Shown here: positions 46,061 through 54,635 of the stretch, one piece after another
Layout: each line of letters opens with the position of its first letter
Position numbering within the stretch: the first letter of the stretch is position 1
NCBI RefSeq assembly: GCF_001692445.1
Contig: NZ_MAQA01000018.1
Span: 18,415 to 82,414, forward strand
DNA: 64,000 nt
Direction of reading: 5' to 3'
Source of the DNA: Oerskovia enterophila
GTDB lineage: Bacteria > Actinomycetota > Actinomycetes > Actinomycetales > Cellulomonadaceae
Notes under the pieces: model-generated
Databases searched by the model: none
What the model was told of the DNA's origin: nothing
The model's input: only the letters and a program-made list of their open reading frames with translations
Program-made: the position numbers and the translations under genes

Positions 46061-48745
46061 GTGACGGACGAGACTCCCGAGCAGGACGAGAACCAGGGGA
46101 CCCTTCCCGGGGACGGGACCGAGGCGACGCTGGGGGCCGACGGCGCGGTCGCGGTGCAGCACGGCCGGATCGCACAGGTGGACCTGCAGCTCGAGATGCA
46201 GCGCTCGTACCTCGACTACGCCATGAGCGTCATCGTCGGTCGAGCGCTCCCCGACGTGCGGGACGGCCTCAAGCCCGTCCACCGTCGCGTGCTGTACGCG
46301 ATGCACGACGGCGGCTACCGCCCCGACCGCGCGTTCTCGAAGTGCAGCCGTGTCGTCGGTGACGTCATGGGAAAGTTCCACCCGCACGGTGACACGTCGA
46401 TCTACGACGCCCTGGTCCGCCTGGTCCAGGACTGGTCGCTGCGCTACCCGCTCGCTGCGGGCCAGGGGAACTTCGGGTCCCCCGGCAACGACCCGGCGGC
46501 GGCCCCCCGATACACCGAGTGCCGCATGGCACCGCTGGCCACGGAGATGGTCCGGGACATCGACAAGGAGACGGTCGACTTCCAGGACAACTACGACGGC
46601 CGTACCCAGGAGCCCGTCGTCCTGCCCTCGCGGTTCCCGAACCTGCTGGTCAACGGCTCGGCCGGCATCGCGGTCGGCATGGCCACGAACATCCCCCCGC
46701 ACAACCTCCGTGAGGTCGCGGACGGCGTGAAGTGGCACCTCGAGCACCCGGAGGCCTCCAAGGAGGAGCTCCTCGAGGTGCTGCTGACCAAGATCAAGGG
46801 CCCGGACTTCCCGACCGGTGCGACGATCCTCGGCCACAAGGGCATCGAGGAGGCGTACCGCACGGGTCGTGGCTCGATCACGATGCGCGCGGTCGTCAAC
46901 GTCGAGGAGATCCAGAACCGGATCTGCCTCGTCATCACCGAGCTCCCCTACCAGGTCAACCCCGACAACCTGGCGCTCCGCATCGCGGACCTGGTCAAGG
47001 ACGGCAAGGTCCAGGGCATCGCGGACATCCGCGACGAGACGTCCGGTCGTACGGGGCAGCGCCTCGTGATCGTGCTCAAGCGCGACGCGGTCGCGAAGGT
47101 CGTCCTGAACAACCTGTACAAGCACACGTCGCTCCAGGAGAACTTCGGCGCGAACATGCTCGCGCTGGTCGACGGAGTGCCGCGCACGCTGAGCATCGAC
47201 GCGTTCGTCCGGCACTGGACGACGCACCAGATGGACGTCGTCATGCGCCGCGCCCGGTTCGACCTGCGCGCCAAGGAGGAGCGGGCACACATCGTGCGCG
47301 GCTACCTCAAGGCGCTCGACGCGCTCGACGCGGTCATCGCGCTCATCCGTGGTTCGGCGACGGTCGAGGACGCCCGAGAGGGCCTCATGGCGCTGCTCGA
47401 GGTCGACGAGATCCAGGCCCGTGCCATCCTGACCCTCCAGCTGCGTGCCCTCGCGGCCATGGAGCGTCAGAAGCTCATCGACGAGTACGCCGAGCTCGAG
47501 GCCGCGATCAAGGACCTCAACGACATCCTGGCCCGTCCCGAGCGCCAGCGTCAGATCGTGGGTGACGAGCTCGAGGAGATCGTGGCCCGGTACGGCGACG
47601 AGCGTCGCACGACGATCCTGCCCTACGACGGAGAGGTGTCGATCGAGGACCTCATCGCCGAGGAGGAGGTCGTCGTCACGATCACGCGTGGTGGCTACGC
47701 CAAGCGGACGCGCAGCGACAACTACCGTCAGCAGAAGCGCGGTGGCAAGGGCGTGCGCGGCGCGCAGCTGCGCGAGGACGACATCGTCGACCACTTCTTC
47801 GTCACGACGACGCACCACTGGCTCCTGTTCTTCACGAACCTCGGTCGGGTGTACCGGGCCAAGGCGTACGAGCTTCCCGAGGGCGGGCGCGACGCCAAGG
47901 GCCAGCACGTCGCGAACCTCCTGGCGTTCCAGCCCGGAGAGAAGATCGCCCAGGTCCTCGACCTGCGCGACTACGACGCCGCGGAGTACCTGGTGCTCGC
48001 GACCCGTCGCGGTCTGGTCAAGAAGACGCGCCTCTCGGAGTACAACTCGCCGCGCTCGGGCGGTCTCATCGCGATCAACCTGCGCGAGGACCAGGACGGC
48101 AACACCGACGAGCTGGTCTCGGCCCGGCTGGTCGACGCGACGGACGACCTGATCCTGGTCTCGCGCAAGGGGCAGTCGATCCGCTTCACGGCCGACGACG
48201 ACGCCATGCGTCCGCTCGGCCGGTCCACCTCGGGCGTGACGGGCATGAAGTTCCGTGAGGAGGACGATCTCCTGGCCATGGACGTGGTCCGGGACGACGC
48301 GTTCCTGTTCACGGTCACCGAGGGCGGTATCGCCAAGCGGACCCAGCTCACGGAGGACAACTACCGCGTCCAGGGCCGCAACGGGTTCGGCATCAAGGTG
48401 GCCAACCTGCCCGAGCGCAACGGGGACCTGGTCGGTGCGCTCGTGGTCGACGCCGACGACGAGGTGCTCGTCATCATGGAACGGGGGAAGATCGTCAGGT
48501 CGTCCGTCGACGAGGTCAAGCCGACGGGTCGTACGTCGCAGGGCGTGATCTTCGCCAAGCCGGACAAGAACGACAAGATCATCGCCGTTGCCCGTAATGT
48601 CGAACGTCGACTGGGGGAGGATCGGGATACCGTGGACGAGGAAGCATCCGAGCAGGGGCAGCCTGACGTCGCCTCTCCCGCCAGCACCACCGGGCAGGAG
48701 GCTTCGTCGGAAGCGGCCCCCGGAGCCACCGAGGATGGTAGATGA
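46061..48745 (+). CDS. gyrA: DNA gyrase subunit A
   Basis: 894 residues from GTG 46061. The N-terminus has a 40-residue acidic extension before [18 protein letters not shown]. The catalytic Tyr is Y151 in [11 protein letters not shown]. The quinolone region reads [10 protein letters not shown] (108-117), so a Thr takes the position of E. coli Ser83. The GyrA box Q-Q-K-R-G-G-K-G and six C-terminal beta-propeller blades follow. The acidic tail (about 865-894) is low-complexity. The stop overlaps the next gene by ATGA. Confidence 0.98.
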   Translation: MTDETPEQDENQGTLPGDGTEATLGADGAVAVQHGRIAQVDLQLEMQRSYLDYAMSVIVGRALPDVRDGLKPVHRRVLYAMHDGGYRPDRAFSKCSRVVGDVMGKFHPHGDTSIYDALVRLVQDWSLRYPLAAGQGNFGSPGNDPAAAPRYTECRMAPLATEMVRDIDKETVDFQDNYDGRTQEPVVLPSRFPNLLVNGSAGIAVGMATNIPPHNLREVADGVKWHLEHPEASKEELLEVLLTKIKGPDFPTGATILGHKGIEEAYRTGRGSITMRAVVNVEEIQNRICLVITELPYQVNPDNLALRIADLVKDGKVQGIADIRDETSGRTGQRLVIVLKRDAVAKVVLNNLYKHTSLQENFGANMLALVDGVPRTLSIDAFVRHWTTHQMDVVMRRARFDLRAKEERAHIVRGYLKALDALDAVIALIRGSATVEDAREGLMALLEVDEIQARAILTLQLRALAAMERQKLIDEYAELEAAIKDLNDILARPERQRQIVGDELEEIVARYGDERRTTILPYDGEVSIEDLIAEEEVVVTITRGGYAKRTRSDNYRQQKRGGKGVRGAQLREDDIVDHFFVTTTHHWLLFFTNLGRVYRAKAYELPEGGRDAKGQHVANLLAFQPGEKIAQVLDLRDYDAAEYLVLATRRGLVKKTRLSEYNSPRSGGLIAINLREDQDGNTDELVSARLVDATDDLILVSRKGQSIRFTADDDAMRPLGRSTSGVTGMKFREEDDLLAMDVVRDDAFLFTVTEGGIAKRTQLTEDNYRVQGRNGFGIKVANLPERNGDLVGALVVDADDEVLVIMERGKIVRSSVDEVKPTGRTSQGVIFAKPDKNDKIIAVARNVERRLGEDRDTVDEEASEQGQPDVASPASTTGQEASSEAAPGATEDGR

Positions 48746-49782
48746 GCAGCGAGAAGAAGTCCCCGCCGACGATCGTGCCCAAGGTGGTGCCGCCGCGTCC
48801 TGACGACGTGACGGGTACCGCGAGCCGCCCTGCGGCGACCAACGGCACGGCACGGCCCGCAGGGGGCGGGACGACCAGCGGTGCGCCGACCGGGGCCAAC
48901 GCCCCGGTACCGCCGCCTCCCGCGACGAGCGGTCCGGCGGGCGGGAGCGATGCCCCCGTCCCGCCGCCTCCCGCCTCGAGCGGTGGCACGGCGCGCTCCG
49001 GAGCGCTCAAGGCCGCCGCGGCCGCCATGGCCACGGCCAAGGCAGCCGCGAAGAAGCTGTCCGACCCTCCTCCGGCGACTGCCAGGACGGCGGCCACCAG
49101 CCCGGCGCCCGCCGAGCCCGCGGCGAGGCCGGCGCCCGCAGCGGCTGCGCCGGCCACGCCCGTCGCACAGTCCACGACCGAGATCGACGACCGAACGGTG
49201 CCGCGCGTGACGAAGAGCTCGACGAGCACCACCGCTCCTGGCGGTACGCAGGAGGTCCCGGCGATGCACTACACGGCCGCCGGCTTCAGCGGGACTGCCC
49301 GCCCGGTGACGGGGACCACTCCTGCGGCGGCCCCTCCGGCCACGGCTGCGCCCGCGGCGGCCACCGCCGCTGCGGCGCCCTCGACGGACGCGAAGCCCGC
49401 CTCACGGCCGGCGTCCGACGGTCCCCGCAGGGTCCGCCTGACGGTGTCGCGGGTCGACCCGTGGTCGGTCATGAAGCTGTCGTTCCTGCTGGCCGTGGCC
49501 ATCGGGATCATGACGGTCGTCGCGACCGCGGTCTTCTGGACCGTGCTGGACGGCATGGGCGTCTTCACCGAGGTGAACTCCCTGGTGGAGAGCATCGTCG
49601 GCAAGGAGAGCCCCGTCGACGTGCTCCAGTTCGTGGAGTTCAACCGGGTCGTCGCACTCTCCACCCTGATCGCGATCGTGAATATGGTGCTCATCACAGC
49701 GCTGTCCACGATCATGGCGTTCATCTACAACCTGGTTGCCGCGATGGTGGGCGGAATCCACCTCACGATGACGGACGACTAG
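48742..49782 (+). CDS. DUF3566 family membrane protein
   Basis: 346 residues from ATG 48742, coupled to gyrA. About 225 residues of Ala/Pro/Thr-rich, probably disordered cytoplasmic region precede the DUF3566 core. The core has [20 protein letters not shown] and two membrane segments, [19 protein letters not shown] and about [20 protein letters not shown]. It corresponds by position to M. tuberculosis Rv0007. The function is unknown; the conserved coupling to gyrase is unexplained. The tail is M-T-D-D. Confidence 0.9.
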   Translation: MSSEKKSPPTIVPKVVPPRPDDVTGTASRPAATNGTARPAGGGTTSGAPTGANAPVPPPPATSGPAGGSDAPVPPPPASSGGTARSGALKAAAAAMATAKAAAKKLSDPPPATARTAATSPAPAEPAARPAPAAAAPATPVAQSTTEIDDRTVPRVTKSSTSTTAPGGTQEVPAMHYTAAGFSGTARPVTGTTPAAAPPATAAPAAATAAAAPSTDAKPASRPASDGPRRVRLTVSRVDPWSVMKLSFLLAVAIGIMTVVATAVFWTVLDGMGVFTEVNSLVESIVGKESPVDVLQFVEFNRVVALSTLIAIVNMVLITALSTIMAFIYNLVAAMVGGIHLTMTDD

Positions 49783-49856
49783 GGCAAAACGTCCCCCGAC
49801 CGGGGCGTCGTCGCAGGCCGTGAGCGGTCTCGGACGGCTCCCGACGATGTCCCGGT

Positions 49857-49886
49857 TTGGGTACACCCCGAGAAGTGCGATAGTCT
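49857..49886 (+). promoter_or_regulatory. probable tRNA-Ile promoter
   Basis: TTGGGT (49857-49862), an 18-base spacer and TAGTCT (49881-49886), 24 bases before the tRNA. Confidence 0.6.
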
Positions 49887-49909
49887 CAAGCGCTGCCGCA
49901 GCACAGCAA

Positions 49910-49983
49910 GGGCCTATAGCTCAGACGGTTAGAGCGCTTCCCTGATAAGGAAGAGGTCAGAGGTTCAAGTCCTCTTAGGCCCA
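49910..49983 (+). tRNA. tRNA-Ile (GAT)
   Basis: 74 bases. The acceptor stem GGGCCTA pairs with TAGGCCC. The D-arm is GCTC...GAGC. The anticodon arm is CTTCC-CTGATAA-GGAAG with GAT at 49944-49946. The T-arm is GAGGTTCAAGTCCTC and the discriminator is A. CCA is not encoded. It is followed by a 39-residue peptide gene and tRNA-Ala, the same order as ileT-alaT beside gyrA in M. tuberculosis. Confidence 0.98.
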
Positions 49984-50013
49984 CTGCCGGAAACCCACCC
50001 GAGGGGGAACGTC

Positions 50014-50133
50014 ATGAAGAAGTTCTTCGTACTGCTGCTCGTTGCTGGCGCTGGATTCTTGATCTGGCGCAAGGTGTCCGAGGACAACAACGAGCGCGAT
50101 CTCTGGGCAGAGGTCACCGACACTTTCGAGTGA
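50014..50133 (+). CDS. DLW-39 family small membrane peptide
   Basis: 39 residues, MKKFFVLLLVAGAGFLIWRK, then V-S-E-D-N-N-E-R-D-L-W-A-E-V-T-D-T-F-E. It has one N-terminal membrane helix and a short acidic tail with the D-L-W motif that gives the family its name. ATG 50014 follows GAGGGGG. The gene lies between the two tRNAs, 30 bases after tRNA-Ile and 31 bases before tRNA-Ala, so it is likely cut out of the same transcript by tRNA processing. Function unknown. Confidence 0.88.
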   Translation: MKKFFVLLLVAGAGFLIWRKVSEDNNERDLWAEVTDTFE

Positions 50134-50164
50134 CGGCTCTCTGCACGTCGGTTCCGAGCGTTCT

Positions 50165-50237
50165 GGGGCCATGGCGCAATTGGTAGCGCACCTGCTTTGC
50201 AAGCAGGGGGTTGGGGGTTCGAGTCCCCCTGGCTCCA
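50165..50237 (+). tRNA. tRNA-Ala (TGC)
   Basis: 73 bases. The acceptor GGGGCCA pairs with TGGCTCC (one G-T). The anticodon loop CTTTGCA has TGC at 50198-50200. The T-loop is GGTTCGAGTCC and the discriminator is A. CCA is not encoded. A terminator begins 8 bases downstream. Confidence 0.98.
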
Positions 50238-50244
50238 CACAGTG

Positions 50245-50287
50245 AGAAGGCCGTCGGCCGGGTCCATGACCTGACCGGCGGCCTTCT
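50245..50287 (+). terminator. terminator after tRNA-Ala
   Basis: Arms AGAAGGCCGTCGG and CCGGCGGCCTTCT, 13 bp with one G-T pair, around a 17-base loop. Confidence 0.65.
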
Positions 50288-50333
50288 GCGTGTTCCGGCC
50301 CTCGTGGCGGTCGGGTTCGAGCCTTACATGCCA

Positions 50334-50368
50334 GAGGGGCCCGCCCGGCATCGCCGGACGGGCCCCTC
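50334..50368 (-). terminator. terminator of the Ala-rich protein gene
   Basis: Arms of 16 bases (GAGGGGCCCGCCCGGC and near-complement) with a very short loop, 16 bases beyond the stop codon on the minus strand. Confidence 0.65.
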
Positions 50369-50383
50369 ACGCATTCGTACGGG

Positions 50384-51370
50384 TCAGGCGGTCGGCTTCT
50401 TGTCCTCGCCCTCGGTGCTTCCCTCGCTGCCCGACGACGCCGCGTCCTTGGCACGTCCGGTCGCCTTGCGCGTCGCCTCCTTGGCATCGGTCACGGCGTC
50501 CTGGACCTTGCCGGAGATCTTGTCACCGGCGTCGGCGACGGCTCCCTGGACCTTCTCCCCCGTCTCACGGCCCTTGGCGACGGCGGCGCCGGCGGCCTCT
50601 CCGACGGCCTCGGCGGCATTGCCCACGGCGGCTCGTGCGTCGTCGAAGGTCGAGGCGGGAACCTGGTCCCAGGGCTCGGCCCACGGGTCCGTGGTCGGCT
50701 GTGCACGGCGCCACAGGACGTAGGCGCCGCCGGCAGCGGTCACACCGCCCACGACCCACCACAGGGCCTTGCTCTTCTTCTGCGGGTCCGCGGCCTCAGC
50801 GGCTGCGGTGAGCTTGGCCGGTGCGGCCTTGGCAGCCTTCTTGGCCGACGCCGCCGAGGCGTCGATGCCCTTCTTCGCGGCCTTCGCGGCCTTCTTCGTG
50901 GCCCTCTTGGACAGGGTCTCGGTGGCCGCCGCGGACTCGGCCGTGGCGGCGGCCGCGGCGTCGGCGGCGCGGGACGCTGCTTCGGCCGCCGCTGCGGCCG
51001 CCGCGTTGAAGCTCGCCACGATCTTGGGCAGGACCTCGTCGACGAGCTTGTCGTGCGCGGTGTCGATCGCAGGCGCTGCCTTCCCGGCGGCCTTCTCGAC
51101 GCGTGGTGCAGCGGCCTGGAGGCTGTCCTGCCATGCCTTCTCGACGCGAGGCGTCAGCCACTCGACGAAGGCCTCGACCTTGGGGCTGCCCCACTCCTTC
51201 GCCTGACCGGCGGCCCCCTTGGCCTGGTCGGCGAGCTGGACCGCGGTCGTCTGTGCCTTGGCGCCGGCCTCCCCGACGAGCGCAGCGACCTCAGCGGCCT
51301 GATCCTTGAGCTTCTCGGTATCGATCGTGTCGGTCACGGCGCGTGCGGAACGGCGGGTTCGGTCGGACAT
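50384..51370 (-). CDS. hypothetical Ala/Lys-rich helical protein with one membrane segment
   Basis: About 328 residues from ATG 51370. The N-terminal 235 residues are almost pure amphipathic helix. They are rich in Ala, Lys and Glu, with many A-A-x-x-A and K-A-A-K repeats (T-K-K-A-A-K-A-A-K-K-G). One membrane helix follows (LWWVVGGVTAAGGAYVLW, about 230-247), then a short W-A-E-P-W-D motif and an Ala/Glu/Lys helical tail resembling LEA- or apolipoprotein-like repeats (K-V-Q-G-A-V-A-D-A-G-D-K). I recognise no family. A surface-facing or DNA/ribosome-facing coiled coil are both possible. It is the only minus-strand gene between gyrA and crgA. Confidence 0.7.
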   Translation of the reverse strand: MSDRTRRSARAVTDTIDTEKLKDQAAEVAALVGEAGAKAQTTAVQLADQAKGAAGQAKEWGSPKVEAFVEWLTPRVEKAWQDSLQAAAPRVEKAAGKAAPAIDTAHDKLVDEVLPKIVASFNAAAAAAAEAASRAADAAAAATAESAAATETLSKRATKKAAKAAKKGIDASAASAKKAAKAAPAKLTAAAEAADPQKKSKALWWVVGGVTAAGGAYVLWRRAQPTTDPWAEPWDQVPASTFDDARAAVGNAAEAVGEAAGAAVAKGRETGEKVQGAVADAGDKISGKVQDAVTDAKEATRKATGRAKDAASSGSEGSTEGEDKKPTA

Positions 51371-51520
51371 GGAGACTCCAGGTGTTCGTGATGCGGGCTG
51401 TAGGCGCTGGAACTCCACTCTGCCACCGTGCCCGGAGGCTCGCGAGGCAAGCGCGCCGTGGCGCGGGACACGAGCCGAGCGACAGGGCGGGGGCACAGGC
51501 GACCGTGTGAGAATGGGGGC

Positions 51521-52060
51521 ATGTTCGCAACCCTCCACACCACTGCTGGTGACATCCGTATCGAGCTCCTGCCGAACCACGCGCCCAAGACGGTGGCGAA
51601 CTTCACCGGTCTGGCGAAGGGCACCACGACCTGGACGGATCCGCGCACGGGCGCGGAGCGGAACGACCCGTTCTACGACGGTCTGATCTTCCACCGCGTG
51701 ATCCAGGACTTCATGCTGCAGGGCGGCTGCCCGCTCGGCACCGGTACCGGTGGGCCCGGCTACACGTTCAACGACGAGATCCACCCCGAGCTGCAGTTCG
51801 ACCGCCCGTACCTGCTGGCCATGGCGAACGCGGGCTCGCGTCGCAACCCGGTCTCGGGTGAGGTCGAGGGCACCAACGGGTCGCAGTTCTTCATCTCGAC
51901 GGTCCCCACGCCGTGGCTCAACGGCAAGCACACCATCTTCGGCGAGGTCGTCGACGACGAGTCCCGCGCGGTCGTGGACGCGATCAACGCGACGCGGACC
52001 CGTCCGGGCGACCGCCCGGTCGAGGACATCGTCATCACCTCGGTCACCATCGAGGACTGA
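51521..52060 (+). CDS. ppiA: cyclophilin-type peptidyl-prolyl cis-trans isomerase
   Basis: 179 residues from ATG 51521. The cyclophilin core is complete: F-H-R-V-I-Q-D-F-M-L-Q-G-G (catalytic Arg), then L-A-M-A-N-A-G, then G-S-Q-F-F-I-S-T, then W-L-N-G-K-H-T-I-F-G-E-V-V. It catalyses proline isomerisation during folding in the cytoplasm; no signal peptide is present. A GAGAAT -10-like element lies just upstream, and leaderless transcription is possible. The position after the tRNA pair matches M. tuberculosis ppiA (Rv0009). Confidence 0.96.
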   Translation: MFATLHTTAGDIRIELLPNHAPKTVANFTGLAKGTTTWTDPRTGAERNDPFYDGLIFHRVIQDFMLQGGCPLGTGTGGPGYTFNDEIHPELQFDRPYLLAMANAGSRRNPVSGEVEGTNGSQFFISTVPTPWLNGKHTIFGEVVDDESRAVVDAINATRTRPGDRPVEDIVITSVTIED

Positions 52061-52084
52061 CCATCTCCGTCCCCGCCTTCGGGA

Positions 52085-52113
52085 CACCGGGGCCGGCGCA
52101 GCCGGCCCCGGTG
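52085..52113 (+). terminator. perfect 13-bp hairpin between ppiA and the rhomboid gene
   Basis: CACCGGGGCCGGC and complement around GCA. It begins 25 bases after ppiA and its last three bases are the GTG that would start the rhomboid protein, so it may control both genes. Confidence 0.55.
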
Positions 52114-52941
52114 TGTCCCCGACACCCAGACCGCGTCTCGTACGTCCGCTGCCAACGCTGTGGACGTCCGGCCTGCCCCGAGTGCCAACGTCCGGCGGCC
52201 GTCGGCATCCAGTGCGTCGACTGCGTGCGCGAGCAGGCCCGGTCCGCACCCCAGACCAAGACGGCTCTCGGCGGGACCGTCCGCACGGGGCGCCCGGTCG
52301 TCACGCTGACGATCATCGCGCTGTGCGTCGTGAGCTGGCTGCTCCAGCTGGCCACCGGGGGCGAGTGGACCCAGCGGCTGGCGTTCGCGCCGTTCATCGG
52401 TGACGTGCAGCCCTACCGCTTCCTCACCGCGGCCTTCCTGCACTCGACGAGCGTCTTCCACATCCTGTTCAACATGTATGCGCTGTGGATCACCGGGCCC
52501 TTCCTCGAGCAGATGCTCGGGAGGGCACGGTTCATCGCGCTGTACGTGCTCGCGGCTGTCGGCGGATCCGTCGGCGTCGTCCTGCTCGCTCAGCCGACGC
52601 CGGACGGCGGTTGGTTCACGCCGGTCGTCGGTGCGTCCGGGGCCGTGTTCGGGCTCTTCGGAGCGATCCTCGTGGTGCTGCGGCGCCTGGGGCGGAACGC
52701 CGCCCAGATCCTCGTCCTGATCGGGATCAACTTCGCGATCGGCTTCATGGTCAGCAACATCGCCTGGCAGGCTCACCTGGGTGGGCTCGTCGTGGGGCTC
52801 GTGCTCGGGGCGGGCTACGCCTACGCGCCCAAGGAACGGCGCAGGCTGTGGAGCATCGGCATCACGGTCGCGGTCGCGGTGGTGCTCGTCGTTCTCACGG
52901 TCCTGAAATACGCCTCAGCCCCGCAGTTCGCGCTGTCCTGA
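52111..52941 (+). CDS. rhomboid family intramembrane serine protease with zinc-ribbon N-terminus
   Basis: About 276 residues if GTG 52111 is used. The N-terminal zinc ribbon is C-P-R-H...C-Q-R-C...C-P-E-C...C-V-D-C. Six or seven membrane helices follow. Catalytic Ser is in G-A-S-G-A-V-F-G, His in W-Q-A-H-L-G-G, and the oxyanion Asn in L-F-N-M-Y-A-L-W. It cleaves membrane proteins within the bilayer; targets are unknown. The true start is doubtful: the frame is open upstream to ATC 52063, which sits 7 bases after GAGG, and there is no ATG, GTG or TTG in between. The GTG at 52111 lies in a strong hairpin. Confidence 0.88.
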   Translation: MCPRHPDRVSYVRCQRCGRPACPECQRPAAVGIQCVDCVREQARSAPQTKTALGGTVRTGRPVVTLTIIALCVVSWLLQLATGGEWTQRLAFAPFIGDVQPYRFLTAAFLHSTSVFHILFNMYALWITGPFLEQMLGRARFIALYVLAAVGGSVGVVLLAQPTPDGGWFTPVVGASGAVFGLFGAILVVLRRLGRNAAQILVLIGINFAIGFMVSNIAWQAHLGGLVVGLVLGAGYAYAPKERRRLWSIGITVAVAVVLVVLTVLKYASAPQFALS

Positions 52942-52964
52942 GCAGACTGCTCGATCTCGGATAG

Positions 52965-53038
52965 TTATCCACAGAGTTACTCACAGGTGTGGAACTACAC
53001 TGATGTAGTTATCCACAGGGCAAGGAATCTGTGGACAG
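52965..53038. promoter_or_regulatory. second DnaA-box cluster outside oriC
   Basis: Two perfect TTATCCACA boxes (52965-52973 and 53009-53017) lie 44 bp apart. TTACTCACA (52977-52985) and TGTGGACAG (53030-53038) flank them. A 7-bp inverted repeat AACTACA-CTGA-TGTAGTT runs into the second box. It lies in the interval between the convergent rhomboid and crgA genes, about 14 kb from oriC. Confidence 0.65.
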
Positions 53039-53070
53039 CCGTCCGTCCCGCGCACGCTGGTGACAGGCAC

Positions 53071-53106
53071 GAGGGTGGGGTCCGCAGCTCTGCGGGCCCC
53101 ACCCTC
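53071..53106. terminator. terminator between rhomboid and crgA
   Basis: Arms of 17 bases (GAGGGTGGGGTCCGCAG and near-complement, one G-T pair) with a two-base loop between convergent genes. Confidence 0.75.
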
Positions 53107-53155
53107 TCCTGTACCGAGCCAGGCCGACGTGGGCGGGACGCACGCCGTCCAGCGA

Positions 53156-53410
53156 CTACTTCCAGCGCGTGGTCAGCGCGAACCCGGCGATGATCAGGAC
53201 GAACCCGATCACCAGGTTCCAGTTGTGGAGCGCCGGGATCGGCAGGCCGAGGCCACCGCTGGTGAGGTAGAAGATGACGATCCACGCCAGGCCCAGGAGC
53301 ATCAGGGTCAGCATGGTCGGCACCAGCCAGCGGGGGTTGCCGGTCTCAGGCTTCTTCACCTGCGGCGCCTTGACCTTGGCGGGCTTCTTACGGGACTTCG
53401 ACTCGGGCAC
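53156..53410 (-). CDS. crgA: cell division protein CrgA
   Basis: 84 residues from GTG 53410. A basic N-terminus (S-K-S-R-K-K-P-A-K-V-K) is followed by two membrane helices, P-T-M-L-T-L-M-L-L-G-L-A-W-I-V-I-F-Y and N-L-V-I-G-F-V-L-I-I-A-G-F-A-L. The end T-T-R-W-K is the CrgA signature. It helps place FtsI and FtsZ partners in actinobacterial division. The longer upstream reading (to 53527) crosses the divergent promoter region and is not supported. Confidence 0.95.
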   Translation of the reverse strand: MPESKSRKKPAKVKAPQVKKPETGNPRWLVPTMLTLMLLGLAWIVIFYLTSGGLGLPIPALHNWNLVIGFVLIIAGFALTTRWK

Positions 53411-53593
53411 GAGAGCTGGCTCCTGTCCTCGGGATGCGTGTTCCTGGCACCAGTCGTGTGCAGGAGCTGTGTCGGGTGGGACGAAGCGCCGTTGCGCGAC
53501 GTCGTGAACGGCGACGCCATTCGTCATCTAGCGTAGTGGGCGGACAGAATAGCGTGTGCACGGGCAGATGGACGAGAGCCGGGAGTGAGCCAG

Positions 53594-54430
53594 ATGGATC
53601 GCCGCCACGGAGCGACGCACGACATGGAGGGCGCTGGGGTCGGGGACGCTCAGCGCGCCGACGCCGGCGAGCCCGTGGGCACGGCGGCGACCCAGCCCCC
53701 CACACGAGCGCGTCGGATCCGGTCCAGCGTCACGGTGCTGCTGGTGCTCTCGCTGTCCGGGCTCATGTTCTCGGCCAGCGCCCGGCTCGCGCAGGGCCAG
53801 GACGGCCGCCACCCCGAGAACCTGACGGACCTCGTGCAGAGCGAAGAGCGCCGGGTCAAGGACATGACCGAGAAGGTCGTGGGCCTCGAGGTAGAGGTGT
53901 CGACCCTCGCGGCAGGGACCGGTGGGGCCGAGACCGAGTCGCCCGAGCTCGTCGAGCGCACCGGGATCGTGTCGGGTGCGGTCGCCGTGACGGGTCCGGG
54001 ACTCAGCGTCACGCTCGACGACGCCCCCATGACCCAGGACCACCCCAAGGCGCGCGTGGACGACCTCGTGGTCCACCAGCAGGACCTGCAGGAGGTCATC
54101 AACGCGCTCTGGGCCGGAGGTGCGGAAGCGATGACTCTCCAGGGCCAGCGCGTCACCCCCACGACCGCCTTCCGCTGCGTCGGGAACGTGCTCAACCTCC
54201 ACGGGCGGGTGTTCTCGCCGCCCTACACGGTGTCCGCGGTGGGTGACCCAGCCCAGCTCCAGAAGGCGCTCGATCGTTCCGAGGCGATCGACATCTACAA
54301 GCAGTACGTGGACGAGTACGGCCTCGGGTGGAAGGTCGACAAGTCGGAATCCCTCCTCATGCCCGTGTTCGAGGGTGCGACCGACCTGAAGTACGCGCGC
54401 GTGACCGGCTCGGAGGACGAGGGCGCGTGA
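53594..54430 (+). CDS. DUF881 family membrane protein
   Basis: About 278 residues from ATG 53594, with GGGAG 8 bases upstream; GTG 53585 is the alternative. A variable N-terminus (1-45) precedes one membrane helix (SVTVLLVLSLSGLMFSASA), a short coiled coil (about 85-110) and the DUF881 domain. The domain has G-P-G-L-S-V-T-L-D-D-A, V-H-Q-Q-D-L-Q-E-V-I-N-A-L-W and G-A-E-A-M-T-L-Q-G-Q-R. It corresponds by position to M. tuberculosis Rv0012. Function unknown, probably envelope or division. It ends in a GTGA overlap with a truncated reading frame. Confidence 0.88.
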   Translation: MDRRHGATHDMEGAGVGDAQRADAGEPVGTAATQPPTRARRIRSSVTVLLVLSLSGLMFSASARLAQGQDGRHPENLTDLVQSEERRVKDMTEKVVGLEVEVSTLAAGTGGAETESPELVERTGIVSGAVAVTGPGLSVTLDDAPMTQDHPKARVDDLVVHQQDLQEVINALWAGGAEAMTLQGQRVTPTTAFRCVGNVLNLHGRVFSPPYTVSAVGDPAQLQKALDRSEAIDIYKQYVDEYGLGWKVDKSESLLMPVFEGATDLKYARVTGSEDEGA

Positions 54431-54531
54431 CGCCGTCGGGCCTGGGGACGGGCACGCCCACCCCGCACCCCGACGACCGGCCCGGCCCGCACGTGGACAC
54501 GGTCTCCGGCCCCACGCAGCAGGGACAATGA
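54427..54531 (+). pseudogene. possible remnant of a class E sortase N-terminus
   Basis: A 34-codon frame begins with GTG 54427, overlapping the DUF881 stop by GTGA as a coupled gene would. It encodes a Pro/Thr/Asp-rich peptide (MTPSGLGTGTPTPHPDDRPG) that stops abruptly. A second 34-codon frame starts at 54528 and ends about 30 bases before the amidotransferase. Class E sortases usually occupy this slot between DUF881 and the amidotransferase and often start with a Pro-rich tail. No sortase domain is present. This is inference; it may be non-coding. Confidence 0.3.
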
Positions 54532-54635
54532 TGAGCAGGCCGGGCCCCGCCCGACCCCCCCGGACGAGCCGCACCCCCCGCGCGGCGTCCGGGCGCCTCA
54601 ACGCAACGACATCCGAAGGAACAGGTGGGTAAGGG

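Noticed and set aside
51371..52249. N-terminal extension of the Ala-rich protein
   Set aside because: It crosses the ppiA promoter and gene antisense; ATG 51370 begins the coherent helical protein.
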